The position numbers and the translations under genes were made by a program. A model generated the notes under the pieces. It did not search any database. It saw nothing but the letters and a program-made list of their open reading frames with translations, and had not been told where the DNA came from. Shown piece after piece: positions 60,294-64,000 of a stretch of 64,000 nt of DNA (positions are counted from its first letter, which is position 1; every line of letters starts with the position of its first letter). This DNA comes from Pseudomonas violetae (GTDB taxonomy: Bacteria; Pseudomonadota; Gammaproteobacteria; Pseudomonadales; Pseudomonadaceae): positions 1-64,000 of the forward strand of contig NZ_JAKNRW010000017.1 of the NCBI RefSeq assembly GCF_023072615.1, written 5' to 3'.

Positions 60294-62006
60294 TCAACGT
60301 TCATCGTCGTCCGAACCTGGGTAGAACCCGTGCAGCAGGTGATAGCGATCGCTGCGGACCTGATCCATCCGGTCCTTCACCTGTTGTGCGGGCAGGCCAA
60401 GCATGATCAGCGCGTGCGAGGCGAGCATCAGGCTCGATTCCAGTAGCTCCGGCACCACCTCGCTGGCCCCTGCTGCATTCAACTCGGTGAGCTGGCTGTC
60501 ATCGCGAGTGCGCACCAGGATCGGCACGTTCGGGTTGAGCAGGCGGGCTTGCCTGAGGATCAGCATGGCGATATCGGTCCGGTCCACGGCAATCACCAGC
60601 AAACGGGCGCGGTCCAGCCCTACTGCAACCAGCAGTTCGCTGCGGCGGGAATCGCCGTAGTGCACACAACGTTCACTGGCGGCGGCTTCCTGAACGCGCA
60701 CCGGGTCGCTGTCCAGCGCAATGTAGGGTTGGTGTTCGTGGCGCAGGAAGCGGCCGATGGACTGGCCGACCCGGCCGTACCCGCAGATCACCACGTGACC
60801 GTCCAGGCTGGCATTGAGTGCGCTGATTTCTTCCAGTTGCGCTTCTTCGTTGGGTTTGCGATGTAAATGCGCAGCGATACGCGGGGCCGCGCGCAAGAGC
60901 AGCGGAGTGACCAGCATTGAGCAAAAGGTGGCGGCCAGCAGCATTCCGGCGAAGTCTGCGGGGAGCATTTTGCTCATTTGCATTTGCGCCATCAGCGCAA
61001 AGCAGAATTCTCCGCCCTGAGCCAGTGCCAGCCCGCTCCGCCAGGCTGTTTCGGTGTCACTGCCACGCCATCTGACCAGCAGAGCGACAACGCTGCCCTT
61101 GATCAGCAGCAATGCTAGCGTCAGGCCCAGGATCAGCAGGCCGTGACTGGCAAATAGCTGCAAATCGATCAACATGCCGATGCTGACGAAGAACAATCCC
61201 AGGAGGATGTCGCGGAAGGGGCGAATGTCAGCCTCGATCTGATGCCGGTAGTGGCTTTCCCCCAGCAACATGCCAGCGAGAAAAGCCCCCAGCGCAGGCG
61301 ACAGGCCGAGCAGGTGGGTCAGCCACGCGGTAAGCAGGACAATCACCAGTGCCAGCAACACAAACAGCTCTGCGGAGCGAGCCGCCGCCACCTCATGGAA
61401 CAACCGCGGCAATAGCCAGCGACTGGCCATCAGTAGGCCGACAAACAACACCACGGTTTTGCCCAGCGTCAGGGGTAGCGCCCAGTACCAGGGCTGCTCG
61501 CTACTGCCGGCAAAAACCGGGACGAGCGTCAGCAGCAACACTGCGACTACATCCTGGAACAACAGCACGGCAATGGCGTTCTGGCCGTGGCTGCTGAATA
61601 TTTCCCCCAGGCTGCCAAGCTCCTTGCTGACGATGGCAGTGGAAGACAGGGCCAGCCCCGCACCCAGTAACAGCGCGGGTATGCCCGGCATGCCGAACAG
61701 CTTCAGCAAGCCTCCCAGAAGCACCGTGCATGCCAGCACCTGCAGGCTGCCAAGGCCGAACACCACTTGACGCAGGGCCAACATCTTCGACAGGGAAAAC
61801 TCCAACCCCAGTGAAAACAGCAGAAACACCACGCCCAACTCGGCGAGATCCGGCAGTTCTTCGCTTTCATTGACCCAGTTGAACGCAGTGGGTCCGATCA
61901 TCAGCCCCACGCACAGGTAACCTAGGACCGGCGGTAAGCGCAGTCGCTGGAACAGTGCAATCACCACCAGGGAGGAGGCGAGGATGATCAGTAGATTGGT
62001 GAACAC
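60294..62006 (-). CDS. Kef-type monovalent cation:proton antiporter (CPA2) with TrkA-N domain
   Basis: This 570-residue protein has a membrane domain (1-385, about 12 segments) with LFSLGLEFSL, GLALSSTAIVSKEL, LFQDVVAVLLL and LSPALGAFLAGMLLGES. A cytosolic Rossmann RCK/TrkA-N domain (VVICGYGRVGQSIGRFL, about residue 405 onward) follows. It probably exchanges K+ or Na+ for H+. The start is a GTG at 62006 after GGAGAATCC. Glutathione gating as in KefC is not evident. Confidence 0.9.
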   Translation of the reverse strand: MFTNLLIILASSLVVIALFQRLRLPPVLGYLCVGLMIGPTAFNWVNESEELPDLAELGVVFLLFSLGLEFSLSKMLALRQVVFGLGSLQVLACTVLLGGLLKLFGMPGIPALLLGAGLALSSTAIVSKELGSLGEIFSSHGQNAIAVLLFQDVVAVLLLTLVPVFAGSSEQPWYWALPLTLGKTVVLFVGLLMASRWLLPRLFHEVAAARSAELFVLLALVIVLLTAWLTHLLGLSPALGAFLAGMLLGESHYRHQIEADIRPFRDILLGLFFVSIGMLIDLQLFASHGLLILGLTLALLLIKGSVVALLVRWRGSDTETAWRSGLALAQGGEFCFALMAQMQMSKMLPADFAGMLLAATFCSMLVTPLLLRAAPRIAAHLHRKPNEEAQLEEISALNASLDGHVVICGYGRVGQSIGRFLRHEHQPYIALDSDPVRVQEAAASERCVHYGDSRRSELLVAVGLDRARLLVIAVDRTDIAMLILRQARLLNPNVPILVRTRDDSQLTELNAAGASEVVPELLESSLMLASHALIMLGLPAQQVKDRMDQVRSDRYHLLHGFYPGSDDDER

Positions 62007-62212
62007 GGATTCTCCGACTTTGACGTGGGCTACTGAAGCGTAGAAGCAAAAAAAAGGCGAGCATCACTCATCGGGTATTTGCCGGGAATGATTTGAGTCA
62101 GGGGATTGCCAGATCCATTGAAAATTTCGCTGCTCAGGCACTGCAGCCTTCGCCTCGACGGAGTGTGATCGTGGGCCTAGAATGAACCCCTACTTTGCTT
62201 GGACCTGTGGTC

Positions 62213-62449
62213 ATGCCTCCTGAATGCCAGCTGTTCGGTACCCTTGGTTGCCATCTCTGTGAACTTGCCGAAGAAGAGCTGATGCCCCTGGTCGAGCACG
62301 GTTTGCTGGTCGAGCTGATCGACATTGCCCAGAACGAAGACTGGTTCGAGGACTACGGCTTACGGATTCCAGTGCTGCGCCGTGTGGATACGGGGGCGGA
62401 GTTGGATTGGCCATTTGATGCCCAGCAGGTAGTGGATTTTTTGCTTTAA
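62213..62449 (+). CDS. Glutaredoxin-like DUF836 protein
   Basis: This 78-residue thioredoxin-fold protein has the CxxC pair in LGCHLCELAEEE and a short compact C-terminal part with RIPVLRRVDTGAEL holding the cis-proline. ATG 62213 gives MPPECQLFG; a TTG at 62195 is possible. It may catalyse thiol-disulfide exchange, but the partner is unknown. It lies upstream of the LexA-boxed gene on the same strand, separated from it by 128 bp. Confidence 0.85.
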   Translation: MPPECQLFGTLGCHLCELAEEELMPLVEHGLLVELIDIAQNEDWFEDYGLRIPVLRRVDTGAELDWPFDAQQVVDFLL

Positions 62450-62510
62450 ATAGCGCTCCACTTATCGCTCTCCCGATTGATCCGTTGGCGAAAGCTCGCT
62501 GATTCGGTTA

Positions 62511-62526
62511 CTGTATGTCTATACAG
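62511..62526 (+). promoter_or_regulatory. LexA (SOS) box
   Basis: CTGTATGTCTATACAG matches the CTG-N10-CAG consensus with the typical TAT/ATA flanks inside. It lies 52 nt before the start of the 105-residue gene at 62578 and at the distance expected for promoter occlusion. No other gene starts nearby. Confidence 0.88.
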
Positions 62527-62577
62527 TTATCCGGGTGGCCTGTCTTGCGGGCGATCCTGCGAGTCAGAGGATGAGTC

Positions 62578-62895
62578 ATGGTCAATGTCGAACAGTTGAA
62601 GAACAGCGTGAACCGCATGTCGGCGGACGTGGTGCGAGAGGCGGTTGTCGAATTGCGTCTGGAGGGCTTGGTTACCGAAGGAAAAACCCCGTTCAACAAA
62701 CTGCATTTCAATACCTGTTTCGCCGAAATCGAAGCCTTGTTCCAGCGCGCGGGGTATCACCGGCAGCTGGATGTGGTCGGTTACCAGGGCTTGTTGTATG
62801 CATTGTATGACCCGGGCCGCTGGGAGGCGGTCGACGTGTTGCGCTGGCTCAAGGAATTTACCGAGGCCGCAGCGCGAGACCGGATACCAGCGTGA
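62578..62895 (+). CDS. Conserved hypothetical protein, probably SOS-induced
   Basis: The 105 residues are largely helical: VNVEQLKNSVNRMSADVVRE, then VVELRLEGLVTEGKTPFNKL, and a C-terminal DVLRWLKEFTEAAARDRIPA. There is no signal peptide, membrane segment or known catalytic motif. I do not recognise the family with certainty. The LexA box upstream implies induction by DNA damage. An unnamed small gene with a LexA site is recalled among the P. aeruginosa SOS set, but I cannot assert that this is its counterpart. Confidence 0.75.
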   Translation: MVNVEQLKNSVNRMSADVVREAVVELRLEGLVTEGKTPFNKLHFNTCFAEIEALFQRAGYHRQLDVVGYQGLLYALYDPGRWEAVDVLRWLKEFTEAAARDRIPA

Positions 62896-62966
62896 GTAAT
62901 CTCTTCTAGGATCGTTCTGGCCACTGCAGGATAATGCTTACCTGCATTAGGGGTTCGAGCGTTCTT

Positions 62967-63857
62967 ATGTCCACTTCATCTTTTTCTGCTGCGCGCAATC
63001 AAGCCAGTACTCTGTATCTGCCCCCGGGTGCCTGGCATACCGTGCTTGATTGCCTGTGCGAACACTTCAGTGCCATCGGTCGCGATCAGTGGCTCGACCG
63101 AATTGCCCGTGGTCGCGTTTTGGACGGCTTTGGGCAGCCTATTCCCCTCGACCTGCCGTACAAGGAAGGTCTGCGCATACACTATTTTCGGGAAGTCCGG
63201 GATGAAAAGCCGATCCCCGTGATCGAGTCGATCCTGTATGCAGATGAGCATCTGGTGGTGGCGGACAAGCCGCACTTCCTGCCGGTGACGCCTGCGGGCG
63301 AATATGTCGAGCAAACCTTGTTGCGCAGGTTGATCCGCCGCCTGGACAACCCGCACCTGGTGCCGCTGCATCGCATCGATCGCCACACTGCGGGGCTCGT
63401 GTTGTTTTCAGCCAACCCTGACAGCCGCTCAGCCTATCAATCCCTGTTCCCGACCCGGCAGATCGAAAAACGCTACGAAGCTATCGCCCCTGCATTGCCC
63501 GGCCTGTCTTTCCCGCAGGTGCACAAGAGTCGGCTGGTGGAGGGCGAACCGTTTTTTCGCATGCAGGAAGGTCCGGGTGTGAGTAATACCGAGACAGCTG
63601 TGGAGGTGAAAGAAAAGAACGGCAATCTCTGGCGTTATGGTCTTTATCCGGTCACGGGCAAGAAGCATCAGTTGCGGGTGCACATGTCCGCCCTGGGCGC
63701 GGGTATCTGCAATGACCCGTTCTATCCCCAAGTACTCAAGGACGTTGTCGACGACTATGCCAATCCCTTGAAGCTGCTGGCCCAGGCCTTGCGCTTCACG
63801 GATCCGGTTACCGGCCGAGAGCGTGAATTTGAAAGCTCGCTGGTGCTGGATTGGTGA
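62967..63857 (+). CDS. RluA-family RNA pseudouridine synthase
   Basis: This 296-residue protein converts specific uridines of rRNA or tRNA to pseudouridine. The catalytic aspartate lies in PLHRIDRHTAGLVLFS. The flanks LVVADKPHFLPVTP and GKKHQLRVHMSALGAGI are family motifs. The target RNA cannot be told from the sequence. The start is ATG 62967, since the upstream frame (62934) lacks a ribosome site. It lies 71 bp after the SOS-boxed gene and could share its transcript. Confidence 0.9.
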   Translation: MSTSSFSAARNQASTLYLPPGAWHTVLDCLCEHFSAIGRDQWLDRIARGRVLDGFGQPIPLDLPYKEGLRIHYFREVRDEKPIPVIESILYADEHLVVADKPHFLPVTPAGEYVEQTLLRRLIRRLDNPHLVPLHRIDRHTAGLVLFSANPDSRSAYQSLFPTRQIEKRYEAIAPALPGLSFPQVHKSRLVEGEPFFRMQEGPGVSNTETAVEVKEKNGNLWRYGLYPVTGKKHQLRVHMSALGAGICNDPFYPQVLKDVVDDYANPLKLLAQALRFTDPVTGREREFESSLVLDW

Positions 63858-63876
63858 TCACGGCCCTCCAGACATG

Positions 63877-63902
63877 AAAAAGCCCGCCAAAGCGGGCTTT
63901 TC
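63877..63902. terminator. Bidirectional terminator after the pseudouridine synthase gene
   Basis: AAAAAGCCCGCC-AAA-GCGGGCTTTTC: the stem GCCCGC/GCGGGC is flanked by A5 on the left and T4 on the right. It serves this gene and the convergent lipoprotein gene. Confidence 0.88.
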
Positions 63903-63925
63903 TGTATCGGGTGTCGCCGTGAAGA

Positions 63926-64000
63926 TTACAGCTCTTTAACGGTACGAACCTGATCCTTGTTGATGCGGGTTTCTTTACCGTCGAGTTGCTGGAATTCGTA
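63926..64000 (-). CDS. YgdI/YgdR-family (DUF903) lipoprotein, C-terminal end only
   Basis: Only the last 24 codons are inside the window. They read YEFQQLDGKETRINKDQVRT followed by VKEL and a TAA stop. This matches the end of the small YgdI/YgdR-type lipoprotein domain. The lipobox and signal peptide would lie beyond the window edge. Confidence 0.75.
   Translation of the reverse strand, partial: YEFQQLDGKETRINKDQVRTVKEL

Noticed and set aside
59060..60304. 414-codon open frame antisense to amt
   Set aside because: Low-complexity, Q/H/R-rich translation typical of antisense frames; amt is unmistakable on the plus strand.

Overview
The window is chromosomal DNA from a Pseudomonas of the P. 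fluorescens complex. The coding DNA is GC-rich and densely packed, and genes such as rdgC, prc, htpX, tpm and the SagS, RbdA and OspR homologues occur in Pseudomonas-type neighbourhoods. Intergenic gaps carry the two REP families typical of this group (cores GTGGGAGCGGGCTTGCCCGCGA and GTAGGAGCTGCCGCAGGCTGCGATC). Most of the window is core genome. From memory of P. aeruginosa PAO1, several blocks match PA gene order: pap-thiolase (PA3455-PA3454), fumC to rbdA (PA0854-PA0862), rdgC to the GntR regulator (PA3263-PA3249), tpm to sagS (PA2832-PA2824) and dgt to DUF883 (PA3043-PA3040).

Layout. 1-6.8 kb: the start of mnmC, a PPK2-type polyphosphate:AMP phosphotransferase, a thiolase, a DUF6316 gene, an EamA transporter and fumC. 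6.9-19.1 kb: DUF2059, bolA, trhO, a DsbA-like protein and an ABC exporter. A 4.2-kb gene for a polymorphic toxin with a probable C-terminal deaminase follows on the opposite strand. It is wedged between the exporter and the c-di-GMP enzyme gene rbdA, and a TenA/PqqC-like gene comes after. 19.1-24.6 kb: sugE/gdx behind a guanidine-II riboswitch, a transposase remnant, rdgC, a tandemly duplicated tRNA-Val/tRNA-Asp pair, an FKBP lipoprotein, a YkvA gene behind two inverted DnaA boxes, and a small HTH/unknown/Sel1 operon.

24.6-37 kb: an EAL-CBS-GGDDF protein whose last codons lie in a REP element, the protease Prc, a quinone oxidoreductase, and a HAD phosphatase. A complete ABC importer operon with an internal phosphodiesterase-like gene follows, plus its divergent GntR/UTRA regulator. 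The operon looks built to take up and dephosphorylate an organophosphorus compound. 36-47 kb: a DOPA-dioxygenase-like gene, tpm, htpX, an AlaA-like aminotransferase and msrB; then a roughly 0.9-kb inverted-repeat element; then gpx, ospR, sagS, a DUF815 ATPase and free-Met-sulfoxide reductase. The msrB, gpx, OspR-like and fRMsr genes form a peroxide and methionine-sulfoxide defence group.

47-64 kb: an HD-GYP phosphodiesterase, a BvgS-type phosphorelay sensor with its NarL-type regulator and a RocR-like stand-alone receiver, dgt, an EAL protein, the envelope trio DUF883/YqjE/unknown, amt, a Kef-type antiporter, a glutaredoxin-like gene, a 105-residue gene behind a LexA box, an RluA-family pseudouridine synthase and the end of a YgdI/YgdR-type lipoprotein. 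Four c-di-GMP turnover proteins and three two-component proteins make signalling and surface-behaviour control a recurrent theme.

The least ordinary items are the deaminase toxin without a neighbouring immunity gene, the SOS-boxed small gene, the guanidine riboswitch, the organophosphorus importer operon, the inverted DnaA boxes and the large inverted-repeat element. All statements come from reading the sequence and from recalled family knowledge; no database search was run.
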